A stretch of 64,000 nucleotides of DNA from positions 1,802,277 through 1,866,276 of the forward strand of contig NZ_LR881183.1 of assembly GCF_904067545.1 (NCBI RefSeq), written 5' to 3'. This stretch comes from Thermococcus camini (GTDB taxonomy: Archaea; Methanobacteriota_B; Thermococci; Thermococcales; Thermococcaceae). The notes under the pieces are model-generated. The model saw only the letters and a program-made list of their open reading frames with translations, did not search any database and was not told the DNA's origin. Below, piece by piece: positions 9,326 through 17,832 of this stretch; the stretch's first letter is position 1, and each line of letters opens with the position of its first letter. Made by a program: the position numbers and the translations under genes.

Positions 9326-9613
9326 TTACTCGGTGAAGTACTCGTTGAGGAGCTCCTTCGCCGAGGGCTTGTAGAGCTCTATAACCTCTATGTGCTCTAT
9401 AACGTTTCCCTCGCGGAGCTGGAGCCTGACCTTCCCGCCGTAAACCTGAAGGTCATCAAGCATACCGTATATGGCATCCTCAGCCTCAAGGGGGGTCTTG
9501 AACTTCATTATGTACTCCTCACCCTCCGAGAGAATGAGCTTGACCCAGTACTCGTTCTTTCTCTTGAACGGACGGGTGATCTTGGGCTTGAAGTTGTCGA
9601 TTATGATTTCCAA
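9326..9613 (-). CDS. Small conserved hypothetical protein
   Basis: The protein has about 95 residues and is unrecognised. It is rich in alternating hydrophobic and charged strands (LEIIIDNFKPKI, EYWVKLILSEGEEYIMKF, KVRLQLREGNVIEHIEVIEL), which suggests a small beta-sheet protein, with a C-terminal helix SAKELLNEYF. The frame is open to a GTG at 9628, but GGAGGTG sits six bases before a TTG at 9613, so I favour that start. GTG 9622 is also possible. TATA-like CGTTTAAATACC at about 9718-9729 on the minus strand would leave a long leader; nearer A/T-rich runs also exist. Confidence 0.65.
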   Translation of the reverse strand: MEIIIDNFKPKITRPFKRKNEYWVKLILSEGEEYIMKFKTPLEAEDAIYGMLDDLQVYGGKVRLQLREGNVIEHIEVIELYKPSAKELLNEYFTE

Positions 9614-9731
9614 GCGCGCCACCTCCACTCCAAGGACTTTTGGCCCCTCTAAGACTTTTAGGGCACGGATTTTTAAGGATTTCTTAAGGGGAAGCTTAAA
9701 AGGAGTACATCGGCAGGTATTTAAACGTTAT

Positions 9732-9757
9732 GAAAAGGGCCCCTCCCGGAGGGAAAA
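9732..9757 (-). terminator. Hairpin after the PfkB kinase gene
   Basis: CCCTCC-G-GGAGGG (9741-9753) forms a 6-bp GC stem about 10 bases beyond the kinase stop, followed on the minus strand by GGCCCTTTTC. It is a plausible terminator. Confidence 0.45.
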
Positions 9758-9766
9758 CGAGCCCGC

Positions 9767-10657
9767 TCAGTTCCTGCCGAAGGGCAGGTTGAGACCAACC
9801 TTCCCTGCAGCAGCTATGACGTCCTCAAGGGACATCACCGCGCTTCTGGCTCCAACCTTCTGAACGGTGAGGTACGCCAGAAGCATCCCGAGCCTCGCGG
9901 CGTCGTCCAGCCCCCATCCGTTGAGAACACCATATACAACGCCCGCGTCAAATGAGTCCCCGGCACCGGTGGAATCAACGACCTCCGCGCTGAGCCCCCT
10001 GATTTCATGAACGTTTCCGGAGGCGTCCCTGACCAGCGCCCCTCCCCCGTTCAGGGTAACCACGAGATTTTTGGCCCCCGAGAGGGAGAGGTCGAGGGAA
10101 CCGAACTTTCTCCGGTACTCATCCTCGTTCATCATCAGGTAATCCACCTTTCTCTCAACCTCTGGAGGAAGCTCCGCCTCGCCTATGTCGAGGGAGACCG
10201 TGATGCCCCGCGAGTTGGCAAAATTGACAACATCCACTATCGTCTCCGGCGGATTGGAGGAGAGGTGAACGTGCCTCGCCCTGGAGAGATAGTCGAAATC
10301 GATGTCCTTGAAAAGGTTCGCACCGGGGTACTTCACTATTCTCTTGTCCTCCCCACGTATCATCGCTATGGCCACACCCGATGGGACATCGACGACCCTT
10401 ATTCCTCCCGTATCAACGCCTATCCTTCTAAAGTACGAGAGGTGGGCCTGGCCTATCTCGTCTCTCCCGACGGCGCCTATGTACCCGGTTCTCAGACCGA
10501 AGTGCGCGAGCCAGCTTATGGTGTTCGCGGCCGCTCCACCGAGGCCAAAGAAAGCCTCCTCCGCGTTGACCTTCTCGTGAAATTCCGGAAAACGCTCGAT
10601 GAGCATTATGATGTCATAGTTGAGGTTTCCAATCCCCACCACATCGAACTCCGCCAT
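9767..10657 (-). CDS. PfkB/ribokinase-family carbohydrate or nucleoside kinase
   Basis: The 296-residue kinase has the first family signature (GLGGAAANT, near residues 37-45) and the catalytic second signature [12 protein letters not shown] near residues 235-246, with the anion-hole GAGD and catalytic Asp. NLNYDI at the N-terminus is typical of the adenosine/nucleoside branch of archaeal PfkB proteins, but the substrate cannot be fixed. Ribose-1-phosphate, nucleosides or sugars are options known from Thermococcales. The longer frame begins upstream; AGGGGTGAGAGG directly before ATG 10657 decides the start. It is divergent from the ACT regulator gene. Confidence 0.88.
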   Translation of the reverse strand: MAEFDVVGIGNLNYDIIMLIERFPEFHEKVNAEEAFFGLGGAAANTISWLAHFGLRTGYIGAVGRDEIGQAHLSYFRRIGVDTGGIRVVDVPSGVAIAMIRGEDKRIVKYPGANLFKDIDFDYLSRARHVHLSSNPPETIVDVVNFANSRGITVSLDIGEAELPPEVERKVDYLMMNEDEYRRKFGSLDLSLSGAKNLVVTLNGGGALVRDASGNVHEIRGLSAEVVDSTGAGDSFDAGVVYGVLNGWGLDDAARLGMLLAYLTVQKVGARSAVMSLEDVIAAAGKVGLNLPFGRN

Positions 10658-10720
10658 CCTCTCACCCCTGCGGTGGAAGCTACGGGGCATCCGTTAATAA
10701 CCTTGCGCCGCGGGGGAAAG

Positions 10721-10730
10721 ATTTAAATAT
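10721..10730 (+). promoter_or_regulatory. TATA box for the ACT-domain regulator
   Basis: ATTTAAATAT, preceded by purine-rich GGGGGAAAG (a BRE-like stretch), lies 38-47 nt before the ATG at 10768. AGAGGTGAAC is the ribosome site. Confidence 0.6.
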
Positions 10731-10767
10731 CCATTCCTACTCATATATGGGTAAGAGGTGAACAAAA

Positions 10768-11361
10768 ATGATGCTCATACTCGAGGCCTACTTCAAGAAC
10801 TACCCCGCCAGGAGAAAGGTGGCCGAGTTCCTGTTCGAGAACGGCCTCAGCGTAAAGAATGGTAAGATATACCTCCGGAACGTCGAGGTTCCAATAAGCG
10901 AGCTGGCAAGGATAATCGGCGTGAACAGGAAGATAGTCTACCACACCATCGAATACATCGAGAAGACCTACCCGCTCAAGCTGATCTTCGAGAAGCTCAA
11001 CCCGCTGCCGAGCCTCATCGACGTTGCCCCGCTGATGGGATGGGAAGTCCTCGAGATAGAGCTGGACAAGGAGAAGTACCTCCAGGGTTTCTCACAGGTG
11101 CTCGGGCTCCTACACCAGAACGGGGTTCCCGTCATGGAGGTCTTCAGCAGGAACCTGCGCGAGGAGCCGACGAAGCTCTACATAGTCATTGACGGAACAC
11201 TCCCCGTCGAGGTCTTCGTGAGGATCAAGGAGATGGAGGGCTTCAGGAAACTCATACTCCACACGCCCGAGAAGGATAAGGAGAAGTACGTCTGCAACTA
11301 CTGCGAGGTCAAGTACTGCCCCAAGAGGATCCTGATGGAGCGCCTCGCCTCTACCCCATGA
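10768..11361 (+). CDS. Predicted regulator with HTH and ACT domains (COG2150-like)
   Basis: The 197-residue protein combines a helix-turn-helix (about residues 43-70, [22 protein letters not shown]) with an ACT-like beta-alpha-beta domain (about 85-170) of the kind that binds amino acids in metabolic regulators. The C-terminus carries a cysteine cluster, [12 protein letters not shown], which may bind metal or an Fe-S cluster. The family is annotated only as a predicted regulator of amino-acid metabolism. Its last 11 bases overlap the convergent acylphosphatase gene. Confidence 0.82.
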   Translation: MMLILEAYFKNYPARRKVAEFLFENGLSVKNGKIYLRNVEVPISELARIIGVNRKIVYHTIEYIEKTYPLKLIFEKLNPLPSLIDVAPLMGWEVLEIELDKEKYLQGFSQVLGLLHQNGVPVMEVFSRNLREEPTKLYIVIDGTLPVEVFVRIKEMEGFRKLILHTPEKDKEKYVCNYCEVKYCPKRILMERLASTP

Positions 11362-11626
11362 CCCTGAACCCCTCAAGCCCCTCCGGTTCTTCCCATTTTA
11401 CCTCCACACGGGTTACCCTCGCGAGGGCCGGCCCCTGGTGTGCCCATCCTATTAGTGCCTCGACCCTCTCCTCGTCCCCCTCCACAACGGCCTCAACGGT
11501 GCCGTCGGGCAGGTTCCTTACCCACCCGCTGACGCCGAGCTTCCTCGCCTCCCTCTGCATGCTCCAGCGAAAACCAACCCCCTGAACGCGCCCGTGGATT
11601 CTAAGGTGCGCCCTCACCCGTTCCAT
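11351..11626 (-). CDS. acyP: Acylphosphatase
   Basis: The 91-residue enzyme hydrolyses carboxyl-phosphate bonds in acyl phosphates such as carbamoyl phosphate. The family signature is present: [17 protein letters not shown], with the catalytic arginine in GVGFR and the catalytic asparagine in [12 protein letters not shown]. The frame extends six codons upstream, but the start [16 protein letters not shown] at 11626 matches the usual family length. Confidence 0.95.
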   Translation of the reverse strand: MERVRAHLRIHGRVQGVGFRWSMQREARKLGVSGWVRNLPDGTVEAVVEGDEERVEALIGWAHQGPALARVTRVEVKWEEPEGLEGFRVMG

Positions 11627-11696
11627 ACCACATCCCGTCCCCAATACTCCCGCAACCGATTTAAGCTTATCCGTTGAGCTCAGGACGGGTGAGAGG

Positions 11697-12008
11697 ATGG
11701 AGATAATACTGGTTTACACAACCTTCCCCGACTGGGAGAGCGCCGAGAAGGTGGTGAAGGCACTCCTTGAGAGAAAGCTCATCGCCTGCGCAAACCTCAG
11801 GGAGCACAGGGCGTTCTACTGGTGGCAGGGGAAGATCGAGGAGGGCAAAGAAGTCGGCGCCATACTCAAGACAGAGGTCGAGAAGTGGAGGGAGCTGAGG
11901 GACGCCATCAAGGAGATGCACCCTTACGAGGTCCCCTTGATAGCCAGGATAGAGGTGGACAAGGTAAACGATGAATACACGGAGTGGCTCGAGAAGGTGC
12001 TGTCATGA
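11697..12008 (+). CDS. cutA: CutA1 divalent-cation tolerance protein
   Basis: The 103-residue protein belongs to the very stable trimeric CutA family associated with copper and other divalent-cation tolerance. Recognisable features are [28 protein letters not shown] at about residues 6-34 (short key: T-x-P, AxKxxxxLLxxxLxACxN) and the C-terminal [18 protein letters not shown] with the conserved HPYEVP. GGTGAGAGG precedes the ATG. The TGA overlaps the start of the DUF99 gene. Confidence 0.95.
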   Translation: MEIILVYTTFPDWESAEKVVKALLERKLIACANLREHRAFYWWQGKIEEGKEVGAILKTEVEKWRELRDAIKEMHPYEVPLIARIEVDKVNDEYTEWLEKVLS

Positions 12009-12592
12009 TAAGGAAGGTCAAGCCCCAGATACGCGTCGTTGGGTTTGACGATGGGACGTTCTCTTTCTCTTCTAAACTCCGGCGGGAGAAAACGATTCTG
12101 ATAGGCGTCGTCATGAAGGGCTCCCAGGAGGTTGCTGGCGTTCTCTCGCGCTGGATAACCGTCGACGGAAAGGACGCCACGGAGGCCATGATAGACGCCA
12201 TCACCTCATCCAGATTCAAAGACCTGCGCGTGATAATGCTGAAAGGAATAACCTACGCCGGTTTCAACGTCGTTGACCTGGAGAGGCTCCACAGGGAAAC
12301 GGGACTGCCGGCTATAGTAGTCGTCCGGAAGAGACCGGACATCGGGGCGATGGAGGCCGCGCTCAGGAAGCACTTCCCCGATGCGGAGGAGAGGCTCAGG
12401 CTTCTTAAAAAGGCGCCCCCACTGGTTGAGATGATACCCGAAAAGCTCTATTTCCAGGCCGCAGGTGTGGACGAGAAGACCGCGGTCGAGATAATCCGGG
12501 CCACCACGAGAACCGGCCTAACCCCCGAACCCCTCAGGCTGGCGCACATGATAGCCTCCGCGGTGATAACGGGCGAGAGCAAGAGGGAGTAG
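12005..12592 (+). CDS. DUF99 / endonuclease dU family protein
   Basis: The 195-residue archaeal protein is related to endonuclease V and has been reported in the family as a deoxyuridine-directed endonuclease, so a role in repair of deaminated DNA is possible. Family features seen are [12 protein letters not shown] at about residues 10-21 (conserved acidic residues), [15 protein letters not shown] and RKRPD. The ATG at 12005 overlaps the cutA stop (ATGA); an upstream in-frame GTG is ignored. The substrate is not provable from sequence. Confidence 0.85.
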   Translation: MIRKVKPQIRVVGFDDGTFSFSSKLRREKTILIGVVMKGSQEVAGVLSRWITVDGKDATEAMIDAITSSRFKDLRVIMLKGITYAGFNVVDLERLHRETGLPAIVVVRKRPDIGAMEAALRKHFPDAEERLRLLKKAPPLVEMIPEKLYFQAAGVDEKTAVEIIRATTRTGLTPEPLRLAHMIASAVITGESKRE

Positions 12593-12593
12593 G

Positions 12594-12601
12594 TTTATAA
12601 G
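12594..12601 (+). promoter_or_regulatory. TATA box for the C/D sRNA
   Basis: TTTATAAG lies 25-27 nt upstream of the predicted RNA 5' end at 12623, the canonical archaeal spacing, and starts right after the DUF99 stop. Confidence 0.5.
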
Positions 12602-12622
12602 GCGAAAAATGGAGAAAAGAAC

Positions 12623-12685
12623 GACCGATGATGGCAACAGGGTAGCTACCGAATCCTGATGTGGAAGCCGTTCCAGACTGAGGTC
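12623..12685 (+). ncRNA. Candidate C/D-box guide sRNA
   Basis: The 63-nt segment opens with GACC and closes with GGTC, a terminal stem. Inside are a C box (GATGATGG, 12627-12634), a D'-like CTGA (12656-12659) overlapping a C'-like TGATG (12657-12661), and a D box CTGA at 12678-12681. This order and length are those of archaeal box C/D RNAs that guide 2'-O-methylation. A TATA box sits at the right distance. Candidate guides are 12645-12655 and about 12665-12677. I could not assign rRNA or tRNA targets. The 3' end touches the last codon of the convergent usp gene. Confidence 0.6.
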
Positions 12686-13520
12686 ATTCGCACGGAACCA
12701 GCAGCACAGGAACTTTTGAGTCCCTTATGACCCGCTCCGCAGTGCTGCCGATGAGCAGGTCTTTGATGAAGCTCCTCCCCTTCTTGCCGATGACTATAAG
12801 GGTAGAGTTCCTGGCGAGCGACGTTCCTATTATCGCCTGGCTCGCCGAGCCCACCATCACCTCTGTCTCGAACCCCGCCCTCAGTCCCCTCACGGACTTC
12901 TCGAGGTTTTTCTTCGCAAGCTCTATGTTGTGCTCCAGCTCGTCCATGCTGCCGTAGTCAACCGAGTGCAGAAGGAGCCCGCTCTCCACCAGCTCCTCAA
13001 ACTTCCGGACGGTCTTGAGGACCTTTATAGAGCAGTTTGAGAAGTCCAAAGTCACCAGCGGACGTCTAAAGACCCCTGAACAGTCTCCGGACAGCTCAAA
13101 TTTACCGTCCCTGTTGATGTACTTGAGGAGCAGGACCGGGCGCTTCGTGGCCCTCGCAAGGTTCGAGGCGGTGCTTCCTACGAACATCGTCCGCCATATG
13201 TTCTCTCCCATGCTGGGGATAACAACCAGGTCCACGCCCTTCTCCTCGGCGGCCTCGGCTATCTCTATCGAGGGGATTCCTATCCTCACGATCGCCTCAA
13301 CCTTCACACCATCCTTCCTGAGCCCCTCAGCCAGCCCCTCCAGCCTCTCGCGATATATCTCCTCAAGTTCAAATGCCTCGAACTCGGCTATGGTGATATC
13401 GACGACGTGGATGAGGTAGAGCTCCCTAACACCCATAGAGACGAGTTTGGGAATGCATGTGCGAAGGGCGTGCAGGGAAACGTCCGAAAAGTCGGTCGGG
13501 TACAGTACCTTCTCAAACAT
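12684..13520 (-). CDS. Tandem universal stress protein (UspA)
   Basis: The 278-residue protein has two UspA domains: residues about 1-140 begin [16 protein letters not shown], and residues about 155-278 contain [17 protein letters not shown] and end with the ATP-binding loop pattern [20 protein letters not shown] (G-x2-G-x9-G-S). The second domain keeps the nucleotide loop. In the first, the equivalent is [22 protein letters not shown] six bases before ATG 13520 decides the start over the overlapping GTG 13529. It is divergent from gcvT. Confidence 0.9.
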   Translation of the reverse strand: MFEKVLYPTDFSDVSLHALRTCIPKLVSMGVRELYLIHVVDITIAEFEAFELEEIYRERLEGLAEGLRKDGVKVEAIVRIGIPSIEIAEAAEEKGVDLVVIPSMGENIWRTMFVGSTASNLARATKRPVLLLKYINRDGKFELSGDCSGVFRRPLVTLDFSNCSIKVLKTVRKFEELVESGLLLHSVDYGSMDELEHNIELAKKNLEKSVRGLRAGFETEVMVGSASQAIIGTSLARNSTLIVIGKKGRSFIKDLLIGSTAERVIRDSKVPVLLVPCE

Positions 13521-13623
13521 CTCGAACACCTCAGTATTAATTTGGACGCTGATGCTTATTACCGTTATCCATGCAATTGGAAAGGGTTATAACGCTCAGA
13601 GCCAACTCTCAACGGTGATAGCT

Positions 13624-14820
13624 ATGGTAAAGAGGGTCCACATATTCGACTGGCATAAGGAGCACGCCAAAAAGGTTGAAGTTTTTGCCGGCTGGGAGAT
13701 GCCCATCTGGTACTCCAGCATAAAGGACGAACACCTCGCCGTTAGAAACGGCGTCGCAATCTTCGACGTCTCCCACATGGGCGAGTTCATTTTCCGAGGT
13801 AAAGATGCTTTGGAGTTCCTCCAGTACGTGACAACCAACGACATCTCAAAGCCCCCCGCCATAAGCGGAACCTACACCCTCGTCCTCAACGAGCGCGGAG
13901 CGGTTAAGGACGAGACCCTTGTCTTCAACATGGGGAACGACACCTACATGATGGTCTGCGATTCGGATGCCTTCGAGAAGCTCGAGGCCTGGTTCAACGC
14001 GATAAAGAAGGGCATAGAAAAGTTCGGTAACCTCGACCTCGAAATCGAGAACAAGACCTACGACATGGTCATGTTCTCGATACAGGGCCCGAAGGCAAGG
14101 GATCTCGCAAAGGACCTCTTCGGCATCGACATCAACGAGCTCTGGTGGTTCCAGGCCAAGGAGGTGGAACTCGACGGAATCAAGATGCTCCTCTCAAGGA
14201 GCGGCTACACCGGCGAGAACGGCTTTGAGGTCTACTTTGAGGACGCCAACCCCTACCACCCGGACGAGAGCAAGCGCGGAGAGCCGGAGAAAGCTTTACA
14301 CGTCTGGAAGACCATCCTTGAGGCCGGCGAGAAGTACGGCATAAAGCCCGCTGGACTCGGGGCGAGGGACACCCTCAGGCTTGAGGCAGGTTACACCCTC
14401 TACGGCAACGAGACGAAAGAACTGCAACTCCTCAGCACGGACATCGACGAGGTTACTCCCCTCCAGGCCAACCTCGACTTCGCTATCTTCTGGGACAAGG
14501 AGTTCATTGGCAAAGATGCCCTCCTCAAGCAGAGGGAGCGCGGCCTCGGCAGGAAGATGGTGCACTTCAAGATGCTTGAAAAGGGCATCCCAAGGGAGGG
14601 CTACAAGGTTCTGGCCAACGGCGAGGTTATAGGCGAAGTCACCAGCGGAACCAGCTCCCCGCTCCTCGGAATCGGCATCGGAATAGCCTTCGTTAAGGAG
14701 GAGTACGCCAGGCCGGGCGTTGAGCTGGAGATAGAGATAAGGGGCAAGCCCAAGAAGGCCATGGCGGTTGCTCCGCCCTTCTACGACCCGAAAAAATACG
14801 GGGCCTTCAGGGAGGAGTGA
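13624..14820 (+). CDS. gcvT: Glycine cleavage system T protein (aminomethyltransferase)
   Basis: The 398-residue enzyme releases ammonia from the aminomethyl-lipoyl H protein and passes the one-carbon unit to a tetrahydropterin cofactor. Motifs are [29 protein letters not shown] near residue 54, the folate-binding [14 protein letters not shown] near residue 195, and [20 protein letters not shown] near residue 244. The frame is open 59 codons upstream, but GGTGATAGCT before ATG 13624 and the homologous N-terminus [11 protein letters not shown] fix the start. A TATA-like GGTTATAAC lies near 13585. Confidence 0.95.
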   Translation: MVKRVHIFDWHKEHAKKVEVFAGWEMPIWYSSIKDEHLAVRNGVAIFDVSHMGEFIFRGKDALEFLQYVTTNDISKPPAISGTYTLVLNERGAVKDETLVFNMGNDTYMMVCDSDAFEKLEAWFNAIKKGIEKFGNLDLEIENKTYDMVMFSIQGPKARDLAKDLFGIDINELWWFQAKEVELDGIKMLLSRSGYTGENGFEVYFEDANPYHPDESKRGEPEKALHVWKTILEAGEKYGIKPAGLGARDTLRLEAGYTLYGNETKELQLLSTDIDEVTPLQANLDFAIFWDKEFIGKDALLKQRERGLGRKMVHFKMLEKGIPREGYKVLANGEVIGEVTSGTSSPLLGIGIGIAFVKEEYARPGVELEIEIRGKPKKAMAVAPPFYDPKKYGAFREE

Positions 14821-14850
14821 TTTTCCCCTTCTTTTTCCAAAAACCTTTTA

Positions 14851-14877
14851 GGTAACGGTACCGTTACCTGGTAACGG
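14851..14877. promoter_or_regulatory. 18-bp perfect palindrome plus third half-site
   Basis: GGTAACGGT/ACCGTTACC at 14851-14868 is a perfect palindrome, and a third half-site GGTAACGG follows at 14870-14877. It lies between gcvT and the EamA transporter gene, about 75 nt before the latter's ATG. It is compatible with an operator for a dimeric regulator, or with a stem after the T-rich end of gcvT. Confidence 0.5.
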
Positions 14878-14947
14878 GGGCAGAACCAAATTTTATTCGG
14901 AGAGCCAAAATCGCTGAATTTATATTACCAAAAAATGAGTTTGGGTC

Positions 14948-15778
14948 ATGTCCCGCAGGCATGCTATCGGAGCCGTTCTCCTCTGGTCAACCGTCGCAAG
15001 TGCCTTCAAGCTCTCACTCCGCTACATGAGTCCTCTCCAGCTCCTGTTCTACGCGTCCCTGACATCGCTTCTCCTCTTTGGAGTCATCTACGCGAGGGAA
15101 TTCGCCCCCAGAAGGGAAAACCTCCGCTCGGCCTACCTCGGGCTGATAAACCCCCTCATTTACTACACCGTGCTCTTCTCGGCCTACGACCGCTTACCCG
15201 CCCAGGAGGCGCAGGCGCTCAACTACACCTGGCCGCTGATGCTCCTCCTTCTCTCGATTCCACTCCTCGGAAAAAGACCCGGTGCGAGAACTGTGCTCGG
15301 CCTGTTCCTCGGATTCCTCGGGGCTTTGGCGGTGGCCACGAAAGGAAACGTTGCCGACCTGAACTTCACAGACTCTCTGGGAGTGGCCCTCGGCCTTGGA
15401 AGCGCGGTGGTCTGGGCGAGCTACTGGCTCCTCAACCTGCGCGATGATAGGCCACTCATCGAAAAGATGTTCTGGAACTTCCTTTTTGGATTCCTTTACA
15501 TCTCCATCGTTGTGGCTGCAACCGGCAACTTCTCAGTGCCTCCCCTGGAAGGGCTCGCCGGAGCAGTCTACGTCGGCCTGTTCGAGATGGGAGTTACCTT
15601 CCTCCTCTGGTACCGGGCCGTTGAGGGGGATATGGCATTCGCATCCAATCTTGCCTACCTGGTGCCGTTTCTCAGCCTGTTCTTCATCTCCCTCTTCGTT
15701 GGGGAGAGCATAGCCCCCGCAACGGTGACGGGGCTGGCGATGATAGTGGGCGGCATAATCCTCGGAAGGGAACAATAA
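14948..15778 (+). CDS. EamA/DMT-family membrane transporter
   Basis: This 276-residue inner-membrane protein has about ten hydrophobic segments arranged as two EamA halves (residues about 5-130 and 140-275). The motif W(A)SYWLLNLRD falls at the start of half two, and VPFLSLFFISLFVGESIAP near the C-terminus is typical of the drug/metabolite transporter superfamily. Substrates in the family include amino acids, their derivatives and metabolites; none can be assigned. A palindromic candidate operator lies upstream. Confidence 0.9.
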   Translation: MSRRHAIGAVLLWSTVASAFKLSLRYMSPLQLLFYASLTSLLLFGVIYAREFAPRRENLRSAYLGLINPLIYYTVLFSAYDRLPAQEAQALNYTWPLMLLLLSIPLLGKRPGARTVLGLFLGFLGALAVATKGNVADLNFTDSLGVALGLGSAVVWASYWLLNLRDDRPLIEKMFWNFLFGFLYISIVVAATGNFSVPPLEGLAGAVYVGLFEMGVTFLLWYRAVEGDMAFASNLAYLVPFLSLFFISLFVGESIAPATVTGLAMIVGGIILGREQ

Positions 15779-15779
15779 A

Positions 15780-15788
15780 GCTTTTAAA
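15780..15788 (+). promoter_or_regulatory. TATA box for tRNA-Gly
   Basis: GCTTTTAAA, starting just after the EamA stop codon, is about 35 nt upstream of the tRNA 5' end. Confidence 0.45.
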
Positions 15789-15818
15789 TGGAGAACGGCT
15801 TAATTATAGCGGGCCAGG

Positions 15819-15896
15819 GCGGTGGTAGTCTAGCCTGGTCCAGGACACCGGCCTCCCAAGCCGGTAACCCGGGTTCAAATCCCGGCCACCGCACCA
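15819..15896 (+). tRNA. tRNA-Gly (anticodon CCC)
   Basis: The acceptor stem GCGGTGG pairs with CCACCGC. The anticodon arm CCGGC-CTCCCAA-GCCGG gives anticodon CCC. The T arm reads CCGGG-TTCAAAT-CCCGG. Discriminator A and an encoded CCA (15894-15896) follow. No intron is present. Confidence 0.97.
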
Positions 15897-15917
15897 TCTT
15901 CTTCTCGCAGACGTTGC

Positions 15918-16517
15918 TCACACCTTTCTGCCCACCAGGAGTCTGATTATTCCCCGGTAGTGGCTCTCCTCGTGCTCGATTTTGAAGTAGTTTCTGGCCA
16001 AAAGGTGCGTTTCCCTCAGCGTGTTGTCATCCAGCAAAAGGCCGAGGAGAACGTCGAGGGGCTTGAGAAACAGCCAGTTCAAGAGCCGGCAGTCGCTCCT
16101 CGTGTGCTCAAGGAAAATCGCCCTCCTGCCGGGCTTTAGGACGCGGTGGATTTCTCTCATGGCCTTCTCAGGATTTGAAACCGTACAGAAGACGAAGGAA
16201 CTCACCACTGTATCGAAGCTTTTACCTGGAAATTCGAGCCTCTCGGCGTCCATGACGTAGAACCTTGCGTTTAGACCCAGTTCATCGGCCCTCCTTCTGG
16301 CTATCTCTACCATCTCCGGGACTGCATCCACCGCGTGGAGTTCGATGTCCTTGGGATAGTAGGGAAGCATCTTTCCAACGCCAACGCCGATTTCGAGGAC
16401 CCTTCCGCGGGCAAAGCTTGCCGCCTTTTTTCTGAGCGGACAGAAAAACCTGTCCAGCGGTTTTTCCAGGGCGTTGTAGCGCTCTCCGAGCCTCGCGTAC
16501 TTCTCCCTGAAGCCCAT
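15918..16517 (-). CDS. Class I SAM-dependent methyltransferase (UbiE/Methyltransf_11 type)
   Basis: The 199-residue protein has a Rossmann methyltransferase core: motif I VLEIGVGVGKMLPYY near residues 40-54, the acidic residue binding ribose in LHAVDAVPEM, motif II FYVMDAERLEFPGKSFDTVV and motif IV SFVFCTVSNPEKAMREIHRVLKPGG-like at about 110-130. The substrate is unknown; the family includes quinone, lipid and small-molecule methylases. It is convergent with the upstream tRNA gene and divergent from the SPOUT-like gene. Confidence 0.88.
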   Translation of the reverse strand: MGFREKYARLGERYNALEKPLDRFFCPLRKKAASFARGRVLEIGVGVGKMLPYYPKDIELHAVDAVPEMVEIARRRADELGLNARFYVMDAERLEFPGKSFDTVVSSFVFCTVSNPEKAMREIHRVLKPGRRAIFLEHTRSDCRLLNWLFLKPLDVLLGLLLDDNTLRETHLLARNYFKIEHEESHYRGIIRLLVGRKV

Positions 16518-16615
16518 ACTCCAAGGTTGACCTTTCCTGTTAAAACTCTAACTGACCGGTTTCGTGGGTCGGCAGGCTTTTAAGGTTCTCGCCAAAAGCT
16601 GGCGTGGTGATGCTC

Positions 16616-17251
16616 ATGCCGTACCTGCTCATAGAACACCTGGAGGAACTGCGCGATTGGGTTCTGCTCGAGTACAGACACACGAGCGAGTGGTGGGGAG
16701 AAAAGCTGATATTCACCAATGTGGAGCCGCACGAGAGGGAAGAACTCGCGAAGCTGGGGAGCGTTTTGAGCCAGAGCGTTACCGAGTTCCCCTTCGACAG
16801 GTCGAAGCTCATAATCCTCGACCCCTTCGCTGAGGAGGAGCTTAAACCTGAGGACATTGAGGAGGACAGCATAATCGTCGTCGGGGGAATCCTCGGCGAC
16901 TTCGAGTTCACGGGCAAGACCAAGAAGTTCATCACGTCCAAAATCGAGGGGGCCAAGGCCAGGCACATCGGGAGCGTGCAGTTCTCCATAGACGGCTCGG
17001 CGATAGTTGCGAAGCTGATAACGGAGGGGAAGAGACTTGAGGAGATAGAGTACGAGCTGAACCCGACGATAAAGCTCGACGAGTTCAGCGAGATAACGCT
17101 CCACTACGCGGTGCCAAAGCTGAACGGAAAGCTCCTCCTCACGCCGGGGCTCATAGAACTCCAGAAGAGGGAGCTTGGATACACCGAGGCTGACGATGAG
17201 ATAAGCGACGAGGAGCTAATAGAGTTTTTTGAGGGGAAGGGGGAGCTTTAA
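16616..17251 (+). CDS. SFM1-like SPOUT methyltransferase
   Basis: The 211-residue protein matches the predicted SAM-dependent RNA/protein methyltransferase family whose yeast member Sfm1 methylates an arginine of ribosomal protein uS3. Family phrases seen are YLLIEHLEELRDWVLLEY at the N-terminus, IFTNV, ILDPFAEEELKPED, and the knot-forming VVGGILGDFEF with HIGSVQFSIDGSAIVAKLI. The GGTGAT at 16606-16611 sits before ATG 16616, which I prefer to the upstream GTG/GTG/ATG in frame. The substrate in archaea is not established. Confidence 0.78.
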   Translation: MPYLLIEHLEELRDWVLLEYRHTSEWWGEKLIFTNVEPHEREELAKLGSVLSQSVTEFPFDRSKLIILDPFAEEELKPEDIEEDSIIVVGGILGDFEFTGKTKKFITSKIEGAKARHIGSVQFSIDGSAIVAKLITEGKRLEEIEYELNPTIKLDEFSEITLHYAVPKLNGKLLLTPGLIELQKRELGYTEADDEISDEELIEFFEGKGEL

Positions 17252-17379
17252 GTCGAATCCCCCAAATCCTTTCGGATCCGTTGGGTTTCTACAGGGACAC
17301 CCCGGGACGGCACATTACCCAGCTAGAGGTTTATCTTCATACGACAGGCGTTAACTGTTTTTAGACCTATCAAATCCAG

Positions 17380-17417
17380 TGTGTTAAAACACAACCTTAA
17401 AACGTAAGACTTATAAG
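17380..17417 (+). promoter_or_regulatory. Promoter of secreted-protein copy 1, with inverted repeat
   Basis: TATA box ACTTATAAG at 17409-17417 is preceded by an inverted repeat TGTGTT-AA-AACACA at 17380-17393. The TATA block and the following CCCGACGCGTCATTACTAA recur before the other two small secreted genes. The inverted repeat is unique to this copy. The remainder of 17252-17379 shows no gene. Confidence 0.6.
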
Positions 17418-17437
17418 ACCCGACGCGTCATTACTAA

Positions 17438-17454
17438 CACCTCCCATGGAGGTG
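17438..17454 (+). promoter_or_regulatory. Leader hairpin pairing an anti-SD-like segment with the ribosome site
   Basis: CACCTCC-CAT-GGAGGTG is a 7-bp perfect stem with a 3-nt loop. Its right arm is the ribosome site of the small secreted gene and its left arm equals the anti-Shine-Dalgarno core of archaeal 16S rRNA. The TATA box predicts transcription starting at or just before the stem. Confidence 0.5.
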
Positions 17455-17459
17455 CTACC

Positions 17460-17828
17460 ATGAAGCGTAGGATACTGCTCGGAGTCCTCCTCCTTGGAGG
17501 ACTGTTGATCGGCCTCGTGAATGCCGCAGGTAGTATTTCAACCCAAAGCTGTTGGACGCCATGGGACCACAACAGCGACGTTAGAGAATGGAGTCAGGAC
17601 GAGTGGGTCTGGGCCAGCATTCACGGACAAGTACTCGTATGCAACGGCCAGTTCAAGATGGTTCTCACAGACACAGTTTACGGAACAGCCACAGCAAAAG
17701 GAATGGAATGGTACCACAGGGAAATTAAAGCCACACCCAGTGTTGCATACGCAAAGGTGACTTACAAAAGATATTCCGAGAGCCAAAGCAAGACCGCCAT
17801 TGCGTCCATTCCGAACTATTGGAGGTAA
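17460..17828 (+). CDS. Small secreted two-cysteine protein, copy 1
   Basis: The 122-residue precursor has a clear signal peptide (MKRRILLGVLLLGGLLIG, cleavage after VNA at about residue 22) and a mature part of about 100 residues opening AGSISTQSCWTPWDHNSDV. Two cysteines (about 31 and 60) are kept in all three copies and could form a disulfide. The middle VLTDTVYGTATAKG is invariant, while the last 40 residues diverge and end IPNYWR. I do not recognise the family. Arrangement and size recall secreted bacteriocins of the lactococcin-972 kind only loosely. Its TAA lies inside the GGAGGTAAC ribosome site of the next gene. Confidence 0.85.
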   Translation: MKRRILLGVLLLGGLLIGLVNAAGSISTQSCWTPWDHNSDVREWSQDEWVWASIHGQVLVCNGQFKMVLTDTVYGTATAKGMEWYHREIKATPSVAYAKVTYKRYSESQSKTAIASIPNYWR

Positions 17829-17832
17829 CAAA

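Noticed and set aside
13561-13623. A possible C/D sRNA (GCTGATGC near 13550) between usp and gcvT
   Set aside because: Only one box is present; no D box at the right distance and no terminal stem.
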